A DNA stretch of 64,000 nt. Source: Pseudomonas hunanensis. GTDB lineage: Bacteria > Pseudomonadota > Gammaproteobacteria > Pseudomonadales > Pseudomonadaceae. The stretch is taken from assembly GCF_013393325.1 (NCBI RefSeq), contig NZ_QJRC01000095.1:1-64000 (forward strand), given 5' to 3'. A program made the translations under genes and the position numbers. The notes beneath the pieces are model-generated. The model had not been told where the DNA came from. It made no database searches and saw nothing but the letters and a program-made list of their open reading frames with translations. This document shows positions 42,744-51,699 of this stretch, piece by piece (within the stretch, counting starts at the first letter, position 1; each line of letters begins with the position of its first letter).

Positions 42744-43013
42744 TTACCCTGTCGCCGCCGGGTCTCCCGCCGATTGGTTTGGCTTGCTTCCCGAAACCCG
42801 CCAGCTCACGGCGGTAATCCCATAGCGTTCGGCCATGGGCCGGCTGACCTTTTTGATCTTTTCGCGACCAAACTTGGGAATGATGCCGATGCCCGCATCG
42901 CAACTTGCCCAATGCCAGGCTTCGGCATTGTCCAGCCGCTCCAGACGAATGATGAAACTGCGCGGCTGGCCATGCAGTTGGTAATCGATGATGTACAGCT
43001 GTGGGCCTGGCAT
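42744..43013 (-). CDS. Small conserved Pseudomonas protein of unknown function (DUF6555-like)
   Basis: An 89-residue protein (QLYIIDYQLHGQPRSFIIRL, KFGREKIKKVSRPMAERYGI). I recall similar short proteins annotated as DUF6555 in Pseudomonas, but the number is not certain. The start at 43013 follows GAGGAGG; an upstream in-frame ATG lacks a site. No transmembrane segment. It leads into a series of stress-type genes. Confidence 0.6.
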   Translation of the reverse strand: MPGPQLYIIDYQLHGQPRSFIIRLERLDNAEAWHWASCDAGIGIIPKFGREKIKKVSRPMAERYGITAVSWRVSGSKPNQSAGDPAATG

Positions 43014-43119
43014 CGCTGGGGCCTCCTCTTCTCCATGGATGACACCCTGATTGATCAGGCCATGGCCAGAAAATTCAAAATTTCGGCGAACAATTGGCAT
43101 CATCTGCGAGCGCTGTCAC

Positions 43120-43329
43120 TCATTGGCTACGGCTCCCGCCGTGGCTGTTCTGCCCACCCTTGCGGCCTGCTTCCGAAGCCCGTTGGCGATCGTTGGCGAA
43201 GTTACCGCCAGAGGCCTTGCCGCCCTTTTGGCCAGCGCGCGAAGCCCGTTCCCGGTCATTGGCGAAGTTGCCTGGGTTGGTTTCCTTGGTGCCGCCGCGC
43301 TGGCGGGTTCGCTCTTGGTCTTGCGCCAT
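43120..43329 (-). CDS. KGG-repeat stress protein (first copy)
   Basis: A 69-residue hydrophilic protein with two copies of a motif of the form NPGNFANDRERASRAGQKGG, the KGG stress-induced repeat also found in E. coli YciG-type proteins. Likely intrinsically disordered. The start at 43329 follows AAGGAG. A second KGG gene lies at 55383-55565 on the same strand. Confidence 0.88.
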   Translation of the reverse strand: MAQDQERTRQRGGTKETNPGNFANDRERASRAGQKGGKASGGNFANDRQRASEAGRKGGQNSHGGSRSQ

Positions 43330-43449
43330 GTCGTTTCTCCTTGCGATGGGTTCGCTGGTCGCATGAATCTTTGCCATGCCTAGCTTCCGAGCCTCTGAAT
43401 GATGAGTCTGCTCAATGGTTTTGCCGGCAGCTGACCAATGGCACGAAAC

Positions 43450-44001
43450 TCAGGCATGCACACTCCACTGAACGGCCTCCACCCCGATCGGCATTTCGTC
43501 AATGGCATCAATCAGCCCGTTCTCCATCGCCTCGCGTGGCCCTAGAATCCGCGGATAGGCCATCAGGTAGCGTGGCACATCCAGCACCTCGGCTGCCCCC
43601 TCGGTCCGCTCGGTGACGATCTGCGCATAGAGCCGCAGATCGTAATCCAGGCTCATCGCATACTCGGCCATCCGTGAATGGTCCACCGAACCATGCAAAG
43701 TCCAGTGAAACGGATGGAACAGGAACTTGCTGAAACTGCACGCCGTGCGCCGTTCTCCGGCCAGGAACAGGATATTGCCCATGGATTCCACGGTGCCCAG
43801 GTTGTGGGTATGCACCTCCACTGGCAACGCCCGCAGAAAATTGTACAAAGTGAACCCATAGCTGCATTCGCCGCCCATGGTGGCGATGTTCAGTTGCAAC
43901 ACCTCGGCCCCCTGCTGCAACGCCCGCGAACAGGTACTGATCAGGTTGCCACAGGTCGAGGAATTGATCGGCCCGGTAAAGTGGATGATATGTCTGGCCA
44001 T
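43450..44001 (-). CDS. Stand-alone ClpP-like serine peptidase
   Basis: A 183-residue ClpP/crotonase-fold protein. The nucleophile S73 lies in GTVESMGNILF (ClpP: ASMG) and H96 in KFLFHPFHW; a third acidic residue is probable in the following helix region. The GG-containing oxyanion segment is MGGECSYGF rather than the usual SPGG. No Clp ATPase is encoded nearby, so either the housekeeping ATPase is used or the protein acts alone. The start at 44001 follows TGGAGG. It is not the housekeeping clpP. Confidence 0.82.
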   Translation of the reverse strand: MARHIIHFTGPINSSTCGNLISTCSRALQQGAEVLQLNIATMGGECSYGFTLYNFLRALPVEVHTHNLGTVESMGNILFLAGERRTACSFSKFLFHPFHWTLHGSVDHSRMAEYAMSLDYDLRLYAQIVTERTEGAAEVLDVPRYLMAYPRILGPREAMENGLIDAIDEMPIGVEAVQWSVHA

Positions 44002-44023
44002 GCTTGCCTCCAGGGTTGGCAGG

Positions 44024-44398
44024 TCATTCCTTGGTGTTCTGCGCATCGTTGCCCTGCCCGGCCATTTGTCGGTACTGCTTGCGCAGGGCGTGCAGCTCGG
44101 CGGGGTCCATATCCTCCAGGTCCAGCAGCGCCTTGTGTGCCCGGCGCGTGGTGCGCAGCAGTTCGTCGATCTTGATGTGCAGTTCGTCGTTGTCGCGGTT
44201 CTGGGTGTTCTGGATCAGGAACACCATCAGGAAGGTGATGATGGTGGTCGAGGTGTTGATCACCAGTTGCCAGGTGTCATTGAAGTGAAACAGCGGCCCG
44301 GTCACTGCCCAGGTCAAGATCAGCAGGCAGGCGATGCCAAAGCTCAGCGGGCGTCCGGCCCAATTGGCCAGCCAGTGGGCGAAGCGGTCGAATTTCAT
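44024..44398 (-). CDS. Low-affinity iron permease-like membrane protein
   Basis: A 124-residue protein with two or three membrane spans (LSFGIACLLILTWAVTGP, LVINTSTTIITFLMVFLIQN) and the conserved NTQNRD.DELHIKIDEL segment of the Fet4-like family. Bacterial members are half the length of the yeast transporter and their activity is unclear. It starts just upstream of the ClpP-like gene on the same strand, 22 bases away. Confidence 0.82.
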   Translation of the reverse strand: MKFDRFAHWLANWAGRPLSFGIACLLILTWAVTGPLFHFNDTWQLVINTSTTIITFLMVFLIQNTQNRDNDELHIKIDELLRTTRRAHKALLDLEDMDPAELHALRKQYRQMAGQGNDAQNTKE

Positions 44399-44550
44399 GC
44401 TGGCACCCTTCCACGAAGCGGATAACCGGTGGAAACGTCAGCCGCTCTAAAGTTCAACCCGACATCAGCACTTCCCATTGGTCACGTGCGCTGAACCCAG
44501 CGGGGGCTCCACCAGTCGCACATTCAGAGCAACTGAATGGAAGGCGCCTT

Positions 44551-45324
44551 GTGGACAAGACCCTGCCCGCCCCAAACCGTAGCATCGACACAGTCACCAC
44601 GGTGCGCCGGCTCAATGTGCTGACGCTTAACGTGCACAAGGGCTTCACCTTCTTCAACCGGCGCTTCATCCTGCCCGAGTTGCGCGAGGCGGTGCGCGCC
44701 ACCGGCGCTGACCTGGTGTTCTTGCAGGAAGTGCACGGCAGCCACCAGCAACATGCTCAGCGCCATGCGGCCTGGCCAGAAACGCCGCAATACGAGTTTC
44801 TCGCCGACAGCATGTGGCCGCAGTTCGCCTATGGGCGCAATGCCGTGTACCCGCATGGCGACCACGGCAACGCGTTGCTGTCGAAATTCCCCATCAGCCA
44901 CTTCAACAACCTGGATGTTTCAGTGCAGGGCAACGAACAGCGCGGCTTGCTGCATTGCCAGCTGGAAGTGCCGGGCCATGACCAGGTGCATGCGGTGTGC
45001 GTACACCTGGGCCTGCGTGAGGCCCACCGGCAGCGCCAGGTCACGCTGATGCTGGACCTGTTGGCCAGCCTGCCGCCCCAAGCGCCGGTGATCGTCGCCG
45101 GCGATTTCAACGATTGGCGGCTTAAGGCCGACGCCGTGCTCTGCGAGCACCTGATAGAGGCCTTCGGCAAGCCAGCGCGCAGTTTCCCCGCGCGCCTGCC
45201 GTTGTTACGCCTGGACCGCATCTACTTGCGCAACGCCGTGCCCGGTGCTGCCCAGGTGCTGTCGAAATACCCGTGGTCGCACCTCTCCGACCACGTCCCA
45301 CTGGCTGCGGAGATCAACCTGTGA
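44551..45324 (+). CDS. Endonuclease/exonuclease/phosphatase-family protein (YbhP-like)
   Basis: A 257-residue EEP-fold enzyme. Metal-binding LTLNVHKGF, FLQEVHG, catalytic GNALLSKFPI, AGDFNDWR and terminal LSDHVPL are all present. The GTG at 44551 has GGAAGG upstream. It is the first gene of a three-gene unit whose order (ybhP, clsB/ybhO, ybhN) is the same as in E. coli, so a role in phospholipid metabolism is likely. Confidence 0.85.
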   Translation: MDKTLPAPNRSIDTVTTVRRLNVLTLNVHKGFTFFNRRFILPELREAVRATGADLVFLQEVHGSHQQHAQRHAAWPETPQYEFLADSMWPQFAYGRNAVYPHGDHGNALLSKFPISHFNNLDVSVQGNEQRGLLHCQLEVPGHDQVHAVCVHLGLREAHRQRQVTLMLDLLASLPPQAPVIVAGDFNDWRLKADAVLCEHLIEAFGKPARSFPARLPLLRLDRIYLRNAVPGAAQVLSKYPWSHLSDHVPLAAEINL

Positions 45325-46523
45325 ACCGACCTTGGGTAGACGGCAACAGCGTGCAGTTGCTGATCAATGGCGAGCAGTACTACCCCCGCGTGTTCGAGGC
45401 CATGGCCCAGGCGCGAGAAGAAATCCTGCTGGAAACGTTCATCATCTTCGACGACAAGGTTGGCCAGCAACTGCAGCAGGTGCTGATCGATGCGGCCCGG
45501 CGCGGCGTGCGTGTGGAAGTGGCGGTAGACGGCTACGGCACCGCCGACCTGCCAGGCGCGTTCATTTCGGCGATGACCGATGTGGGCGTGAGCTTCCACG
45601 CGTTCGACCCGCAGCCGCGGCTAGTGGGCATGCGTACCAACCTGTTCCGGCGCCTGCACCGCAAGATCGTGGTGGTCGATGGTGAGCGGGCCTTCATCGG
45701 AGGCATCAACTACAGCGCCGACCACCTGGGCGACTTTGGTGCCATGGCCAAGCAGGACTATGCCGTGGAAGTCACCGGCCCGGTGGTTGCACAGGTACAT
45801 GCCGCCAGCAAGCGCCTGATGTCGCCAGTGCTGCAGCCACCCAGCGCGGTTCGCCCGGTTACCGAGCCTGCCGGGGCCAGCAGCGCCGTGCTGGTCGAGC
45901 GCGACAACGGGCTGCGCAGTACCGATATCGAAGCCCACTACCTTCAGGCTTTTCGGGGGGCCAAGCAGCGCATCGTGGTCGCCAATGCGTATTTCTTCCC
46001 AGGCTACCGGCTGATGCGTGAGCTGCGCAATGCAGCCCGGCGTGGCGTGGAAGTGCGTTTGATTTTGCAGGGCCAACCCGACATGCGCTGGGTCCGCGCA
46101 CTCTCACGCCTGCTGTACAACTACCTGCTGCGCGACGGCGTGGTGATTAACGAATACTGCCAGCGGCCGCTGCATGGCAAGGTGGCGCTGGTGGACGACC
46201 AGTGGGCCACCGTCGGTTCCAGCAACCTCGACCCACTGAGCCTGTCATTCAACCTGGAGGCCAATCTGTTCATCCGTGACCGAGCCTTCAACCAGCAACT
46301 GAATCAGCACCTGCAGGCCCTGGCCAACGAACACTGCAAGCCAGTCACCCTGGAGCGCATGATTCGCGGTTACTGGTGGCGGGCACCGCTGATTTTCGTA
46401 TGTTTCCACGTGATTCGCCATTTTCCGCGCATTGCCGGCTGGTTCCCGGCGCACCGTCAGCGGTTGCGCTCGGTGCAGCCGGAAGCCGAGCCGCAAGGCG
46501 ACTTGCACGAGGGCAGCACCTGA
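45321..46523 (+). CDS. clsB: Cardiolipin synthase B-like phospholipase D protein
   Basis: A 400-residue protein with two HKD motifs: H113-R-K115...D120 (HRKIVVVDGERAFIGG) and HGKVALVDDQWATVGSSN. ClsB makes cardiolipin at the inner membrane from phosphatidylglycerol. The GTG start overlaps the stop of the preceding gene, and the next gene starts within its stop codon, so the three are translationally coupled. Confidence 0.9.
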   Translation: MNRPWVDGNSVQLLINGEQYYPRVFEAMAQAREEILLETFIIFDDKVGQQLQQVLIDAARRGVRVEVAVDGYGTADLPGAFISAMTDVGVSFHAFDPQPRLVGMRTNLFRRLHRKIVVVDGERAFIGGINYSADHLGDFGAMAKQDYAVEVTGPVVAQVHAASKRLMSPVLQPPSAVRPVTEPAGASSAVLVERDNGLRSTDIEAHYLQAFRGAKQRIVVANAYFFPGYRLMRELRNAARRGVEVRLILQGQPDMRWVRALSRLLYNYLLRDGVVINEYCQRPLHGKVALVDDQWATVGSSNLDPLSLSFNLEANLFIRDRAFNQQLNQHLQALANEHCKPVTLERMIRGYWWRAPLIFVCFHVIRHFPRIAGWFPAHRQRLRSVQPEAEPQGDLHEGST

Positions 46524-47476
46524 TGGCGCGCAAAGGCTGGCAAAGCTGGGGCAAACGCTTGTTCACGCTGGCGTTCCTGGTCCTCATCCCTGTGTTGCTG
46601 TACCTGCTGGCGCGCAACCTGGACTGGAACGAAGTGCGCCAGTCCTTGCTGGCCTACAAACCTGGTGCCCTCGTCATAGGCTTGGCGATTGCGCTGTGCA
46701 GCTACCTCACGTTCGCCAGCTACGACCTGCTGGCACGGGCTTACACCGGCCACCACTTGCCTGCCCGGCAGGTAGTGCCCATCGCGTTCGTGTGCTACGC
46801 CTTCAACCTCAATTTCACCACCTGGGTGGGCGGCGTCGCCTTGCGTTACCGGCTATACGGGCGCCTTGGCCTGGACACGGCGACGATCACACGCATTCTA
46901 ACCCTGGGCCTGCTGACCAACTGGATGGGCTACATGCTACTGGGCGGCACAGTATTTGCTTTGGACCTGGTCGAGCTGCCCAGTAACTGGGCGGTGGGCG
47001 CTACAAGCTTGCGCCTGATCGGCCTGCTGCTGTTGGCGATCGCCGGCGGTTATCTGCTGGCCTGTGGTTTTGCCAAAAAGCGCACCTGGTGCTGGCGCGA
47101 TCACGAAGTGACGCTACCGTCGCTGCGCCTGGCGTTGAGCCAGGTGGCGCTGGGCGCCAGCAACTGGGCACTGATGGCGCTGCTGATCTTCTGGCTTTTG
47201 CCGGGCAACGCGTTTTACCCCTCGATACTCGGCATTCTGCTGATCAGCTGCGTGGCTGGTGTGGTCGCGCATATCCCGGCCGGGCTGGGCGTGCTGGAGG
47301 CAGTGTTTCTGGCTCTGCTACACGGGCAGATGGCCCAGGGCACGCTGGTGGCTGCCCTGCTGGGCTATCGCACGCTGTACTACTTGATCCCGCTGCTGCT
47401 GGCGGTGATCTGCTACCTGATCCTGGAAAAGCGCGCCAAAGCCATGCGCCAGGACGACACACCCGCCCAAACCTGA
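46523..47476 (+). CDS. YbhN/UPF0104-type inner-membrane protein
   Basis: A 317-residue protein with about eight spans of the lysylphosphatidylglycerol-synthase membrane-domain family; motifs FNLNFTTWVGGVALRYRLYG and AHIPAGLGVLEAVF are typical. YbhN-like proteins are now linked to lipid transport or flipping, but the activity is not settled. Third gene of the ybhP-clsB-ybhN unit. Confidence 0.85.
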   Translation: MARKGWQSWGKRLFTLAFLVLIPVLLYLLARNLDWNEVRQSLLAYKPGALVIGLAIALCSYLTFASYDLLARAYTGHHLPARQVVPIAFVCYAFNLNFTTWVGGVALRYRLYGRLGLDTATITRILTLGLLTNWMGYMLLGGTVFALDLVELPSNWAVGATSLRLIGLLLLAIAGGYLLACGFAKKRTWCWRDHEVTLPSLRLALSQVALGASNWALMALLIFWLLPGNAFYPSILGILLISCVAGVVAHIPAGLGVLEAVFLALLHGQMAQGTLVAALLGYRTLYYLIPLLLAVICYLILEKRAKAMRQDDTPAQT

Positions 47477-47521
47477 CACTGGCTTCAGGGCAACATCCAG
47501 CCGCTCAGCGGCTTGGCTCGC

Positions 47522-47986
47522 TCAAGGCTTGCTGTCCTCGTCAATGACCGCATCATCGCTCCACGGTATGCCGTCCAGCGGCGCGGACCGCGCCAGCTCG
47601 GCCTCGTCCAAGCCTATGCCGCCCCCGATCTCATCGGCGTTCACCTGCCGCAAGGTCTGATCCGCCGGGCCCTCACTGTCGCCAGACTCATACGGGTCGC
47701 GGGCACCTGTTTCGTCCAGCAAAGTGTCCGGGCTCAAATCGTCATAGGTGACGTTGTCTTCATGCAGGCTATCACTCAGCGCCTCGCCGCCGGTCATGCC
47801 GCTTTCGGCCACACGCCGTGGTGAAAACTCCCGAGCGACGTCGTCGGCCGGTCGTTCGTCGCCCACACGTCCTTGTCGCTCATCCAGGCGCTCATCGAAG
47901 TCCAACTCGTGGACGCTGCCCATGCGGTCTTCGGTGTCATCGATTTCTGTAGGGGTATACGGCTTGGGTTTATCTGTTCTGGCCAT
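47522..47986 (-). CDS. Acidic, hydrophilic protein of unknown function
   Basis: A 154-residue, very Asp/Glu-rich protein (YTPTEIDDTEDRMGSVHELD, ESGMTGGEALSDSLHEDNVT). Pseudomonas relatives are often annotated as phosphotransferase-system HPr-related, but I see no HPr histidine motif, so I do not adopt that name. Likely soluble and disordered. It is divergent from ligD, 127 bases apart. Confidence 0.7.
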   Translation of the reverse strand: MARTDKPKPYTPTEIDDTEDRMGSVHELDFDERLDERQGRVGDERPADDVAREFSPRRVAESGMTGGEALSDSLHEDNVTYDDLSPDTLLDETGARDPYESGDSEGPADQTLRQVNADEIGGGIGLDEAELARSAPLDGIPWSDDAVIDEDSKP

Positions 47987-48113
47987 GTGGGTTCTCCGTC
48001 GGTTGGCTTCATTCGGTCGACTGCGTCTGCCTGTTGAAGATTCAGAGTTTTTTGAACTACCCCTCACTGCAGCGCCTCCCACCTTAGAGACTGCGAACCA
48101 CCCGGAGCCCTCC

Positions 48114-50615
48114 ATGGCCAAGCCCCTGCAGGAATATGCGCGCAAGCGTGACTTCAGCGCCACGCCCGAGCCAGACGGCAGGCGCAGCCGTGGTAAACAG
48201 GCCCACGCCCTGCTGTTCTGCATCCAGAAGCATGACGCCAGCCACCTGCACTATGACTTCCGCCTGGAGCTTGATGGCACCCTGAAGAGCTGGGCGATCC
48301 CCAAGGGGCCGTCGCTGGACCCCAAGGTGCGCCGACTGGCCGTGCATGTGGAGGACCATCCGCTGGACTACGCCGACTTCGAGGGGCATATCCCCGAAGG
48401 CCACTATGGTGCAGGCGATGTGATCGTTTGGGACCGTGGCATATGGGAGCCCGAGGGCGATGCCCGTGAGGCTTATGCCAAAGGCAAGCTGCGCTTTCGC
48501 CTGCAGGGTGAAAAGCTCAGTGGTGTGTGGAACCTGTTTCGCACCCACCTGGCCGGCAAAAAGGAGCAATGGATGCTGGTGAAGTCCCACGATGGCCAGG
48601 CGCGCAGCGAAGCTGACTACAGCATTGTCGAGGCCCAGCCTGACAGCGTGCTCAGCGACCGCACCTTGTTGCCACGCAAGGCCGCTGCAAAAAAGGCCAC
48701 TACACCGCGCACCAACCGTCAACGCACCGGAAAAGGCCAGCATGCGCCGTTGCCAGCGCAGCTACAGCCGCAGCTTGCAACGTTGGTGGATTCCCCGCCT
48801 AGCGGCGACTGGCGCTATGAAGTCAAGTTCGACGGCTACCGCATCATGGCCCGCATCGACGGCGAAGACATCCGCCTGTTCACCCGCAATGGCCACGACT
48901 GGAGCAGCAAAATGCCCCGGCAGGTCGCTGCCTTGCGCGCGCTGGGTGTCGGTTCGGCCTGGCTCGATGGCGAAATGGTGGTGGTTGACGAAAATGGCGC
49001 AGCAGACTTCCAAGCCTTGCAGAACGCCTTCGATACCGAGCATGACGAAGGCATTGCCTATTACCTGTTCGACCTGCCGTTTCTTGGTGGTCGGGACCTG
49101 CGTCAGGTACCGCTGCAGGGCCGCCGCGACACCTTGCGCCAACTGCTTGGGCACGATGAGTCGGACGTACTCAAGTTTTCTGCCGACTTTGACCAGCCTG
49201 TCGAATCCCTGCTCGACAGCGCCTGCCGTCTGCAGCTCGAAGGGCTGATCGGCAAACGCGTCGACAGCCCGTACAGTGGCCGCCGCAGCTCGGACTGGGT
49301 CAAGCTCAAGTGCAAGCAACGCCAGGAATTCGTGATCGTCGGCTACACCGACCCCAAAGGCAGCCGCAGCGGCTTCGGGGCCTTGCTGTTGGCTCTGCAC
49401 GACAACGACAGTGGTGAGCTGCGCTATGCCGGAAAGGTAGGTACCGGCTTCAGTGATACCACCCTGGCCACCCTGCTTGCCCGGTTGACGTCTCTGGAAA
49501 CTGCCAAGCCAGCCGTGGCCAGGCCGCCCACCGGTGCCGAAGCCCGTGGTGTGCATTGGCTGCAACCGAAACTGCTCGCTGAAGTCGCCTATGCCCAGAT
49601 GACCCGTGATGGCATCGTGCGCCACTCGGTTTTCCACGGCCTGCGCGACGACAAGGCGGCAACAGCTATCGACCTGGAGCGCGCCATGCCCGCCAAGACC
49701 GTGCCCAAGCGCAGCAAGCAGGCCAAGACGTCTGAAACCCCGGATGAACTGCACCTGACACATCCTGACAGGGTGATCGACGCCACCCTGGGTGCGACCA
49801 AGCGCGAAGTCGCCGAATACTATGCCGACATCAGCCAATGGATCCTGCCACAGCTCAAGCACCGCCCGGTGGCGCTGGTTCGCGCACCGGACGGCCTGGC
49901 CGGCGAGCTCTTCTTCCAAAAGAACGCGGGCCAGCTGCACATACCCAACGTGCTTAGCTACGAAAAGGCCGAGGCCGGCCAGGCGGCGATGGTTATCAAT
50001 CGCCCAGACACGCTGCTAGGCGCGGTGCAGATGAACATGCTTGAACTGCACACCTGGAACGCCACGGACAAGGACTTCGACAAACCCGACCGCTTCGTGC
50101 TCGACCTGGACCCTGACCCCGCGTTGCCCTGGAAGGCCATGCTGGAGGCAACTCAGCTCACCCTTACCCTGCTTGACGAGCTAGGCCTGAAGGTGTTCCT
50201 GAAAACCAGTGGAGGCAAAGGCATTCATGTTGTAGTGCCGTTGACCCGGCGCGCCGGCTGGGACGAAGTCAAAGGCTTCAGCCACGCCATCGTCAACTAC
50301 CTGGCCACGTTGTTCCCGGACCGTCTCAGCGCGGTTTCTGGGCCGAAAAACCGTGTTGGGCGCATCTTCATCGATTACCTGCGCAACAGCAAAGGCGCCA
50401 CCACCGCGTGCGCTTACTCCCTGCGAGCCCGAGAGGGGCTGCCTGTTTCGGTGCCCATATGGCGCGAGGAGCTGGTGCAGCTCAAGGCCGCCAACACGTG
50501 GAACATCGCCAACGTGCGCGAGCGTCTCGCAGCAGTCGAAGACCCATGGGCCGACCTGGGCAAGGTGCGCCAGTCCATCACTGCCCGCATGCGCAAGCAA
50601 CTGGGGCTCTCGTGA
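48114..50615 (+). CDS. ligD: LigD, multifunctional NHEJ DNA ligase
   Basis: An 833-residue ATP-dependent ligase for double-strand-break repair. Order: phosphoesterase domain (HDASHLHYDFRLELDG, about 38-55; HYGAGDVIVWD), a basic linker, ligase domain with adenylated K238 (EVKFDGYR) and GLIGKRVDSPYSGRRSSDWV, and a primase/polymerase domain with metal ligands D664 and D666 (DLDPDPALPW) and SGGKGIHVVVPL. The ATG at 48114 begins the known MAKPLQEYARKRDF N-terminus. It works with Ku, encoded convergently at 53748. Confidence 0.95.
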   Translation: MAKPLQEYARKRDFSATPEPDGRRSRGKQAHALLFCIQKHDASHLHYDFRLELDGTLKSWAIPKGPSLDPKVRRLAVHVEDHPLDYADFEGHIPEGHYGAGDVIVWDRGIWEPEGDAREAYAKGKLRFRLQGEKLSGVWNLFRTHLAGKKEQWMLVKSHDGQARSEADYSIVEAQPDSVLSDRTLLPRKAAAKKATTPRTNRQRTGKGQHAPLPAQLQPQLATLVDSPPSGDWRYEVKFDGYRIMARIDGEDIRLFTRNGHDWSSKMPRQVAALRALGVGSAWLDGEMVVVDENGAADFQALQNAFDTEHDEGIAYYLFDLPFLGGRDLRQVPLQGRRDTLRQLLGHDESDVLKFSADFDQPVESLLDSACRLQLEGLIGKRVDSPYSGRRSSDWVKLKCKQRQEFVIVGYTDPKGSRSGFGALLLALHDNDSGELRYAGKVGTGFSDTTLATLLARLTSLETAKPAVARPPTGAEARGVHWLQPKLLAEVAYAQMTRDGIVRHSVFHGLRDDKAATAIDLERAMPAKTVPKRSKQAKTSETPDELHLTHPDRVIDATLGATKREVAEYYADISQWILPQLKHRPVALVRAPDGLAGELFFQKNAGQLHIPNVLSYEKAEAGQAAMVINRPDTLLGAVQMNMLELHTWNATDKDFDKPDRFVLDLDPDPALPWKAMLEATQLTLTLLDELGLKVFLKTSGGKGIHVVVPLTRRAGWDEVKGFSHAIVNYLATLFPDRLSAVSGPKNRVGRIFIDYLRNSKGATTACAYSLRAREGLPVSVPIWREELVQLKAANTWNIANVRERLAAVEDPWADLGKVRQSITARMRKQLGLS

Positions 50616-50655
50616 TGGCGCAACAGCGAATGGACATGACCCGGGAGACACGCCC

Positions 50656-51699
50656 ATGAGCATCGTTCAAGACTTCAACCTGACCACCCTTGACCGCCTG
50701 TTGCGCGCCTTTGGCGAACGCCAGCAAGCGCTTAACCTCGACACCCAGCTGCCGCAGCTGATTCAGGCGCTGCAAGCTGACCACCTGGACCTGCTGCCCT
50801 TGCCGGGGCAAGGCAACACCCTGCGTCGCTGGCAGACCTTGGCCCGCGTGGCGGGTTGCGACCTGGCTCTGGCCAAACTCTATGAAGGCCACACAGATGC
50901 CCTGGCAATTCTGGCCGAGTGTGGTGCCGCGTACCAGGCGCGCGACGGCATCTGGGGCGTGTGGGCCGCCGAACCGCCTGATGCCCGTACGCGGATCACG
51001 GCTCGCGAAGGTAAACAGGTGCTATTGAACGGCCGCAAGGCCTGGTGTTCAGGCGCCTTGCAGATCGACCGGGCGTTGATCACCGCCTGGGATGTGGCGG
51101 AGCAACCGCAACTGGTGGCCATCGAATTGTCGCAACCGAGCCAGGGTTTGAACATCGAGCATTGGCAGGCTGTAGGCATGGGCACGACTGCCAGCGTCGA
51201 ACTGTCGTTCAACGACACTCCTGGTACGCTCATCGGCAAGGCCGGCCAATACCTTGCACGCCCAGGCTTCTGGCACGGCGGTGCAGGCATCGCCGCCTGC
51301 TGGTTCGGCGCGGCTGAAGCGCTGGCGGACTACCTGCGCGAACACTGCCGCAGGCCCCGCCCCGACCCGCATGCCGATGCCCATCTGGGGGCCGTTGACG
51401 CTGCGTTGTACGGTGCCCGCGCAGCGCTGCGCGAGTGCGCCGCCTGGATCGACCTGCAGCCTGCAGCAGATGCCAGTTTCGAAGTGCGCCGTACCCGTGC
51501 CCAGGTAGAACAGGCGGTGGAACAGGTGATCAGCCATGTCGGGCGAGCGCTGGGCGCCACACCCTTCTGCCGCAGCAGCCATTTTGCTCGGCTGAGCGCC
51601 GATCTGCCGGTGTTCATTCGCCAAAGTCATGCCGAGCGTGACCTGGCGGTGTTGGGCCAGCAGTTGGCGCAGGGGCCGGCCGGAGCCTGGCAGCTATGA
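50656..51699 (+). CDS. Acyl-CoA-dehydrogenase-like flavoprotein
   Basis: A 347-residue protein with the acyl-CoA dehydrogenase layout: N-terminal helices, a middle beta domain (GVWAAEPPDARTRITAREG, LNGRKAWCSGALQIDRALI) and a C-terminal helical domain. It is shorter than typical members (about 380), and I could not place the catalytic glutamate or a canonical substrate loop. It begins a block of four genes packed with 4-base overlaps or gaps of 10 bases, 40 bases after ligD. Oxidation of an acyl group on a glycan or lipid is possible. Confidence 0.75.
   Translation: MSIVQDFNLTTLDRLLRAFGERQQALNLDTQLPQLIQALQADHLDLLPLPGQGNTLRRWQTLARVAGCDLALAKLYEGHTDALAILAECGAAYQARDGIWGVWAAEPPDARTRITAREGKQVLLNGRKAWCSGALQIDRALITAWDVAEQPQLVAIELSQPSQGLNIEHWQAVGMGTTASVELSFNDTPGTLIGKAGQYLARPGFWHGGAGIAACWFGAAEALADYLREHCRRPRPDPHADAHLGAVDAALYGARAALRECAAWIDLQPAADASFEVRRTRAQVEQAVEQVISHVGRALGATPFCRSSHFARLSADLPVFIRQSHAERDLAVLGQQLAQGPAGAWQL

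Noticed and set aside
44424..44452. Possible sigma-factor motif GGAAAC...CCGCTCTAA, also seen near 57943-57963
   Set aside because: The two blocks are too close together for a -35/-10 pair of any sigma factor I know, and two occurrences are too few to claim a motif.
47522..47986. Naming this acidic protein HPr-related phosphotransferase component
   Set aside because: No HPr phosphorylation-site histidine or fold pattern is visible; the traditional label seems unsupported.
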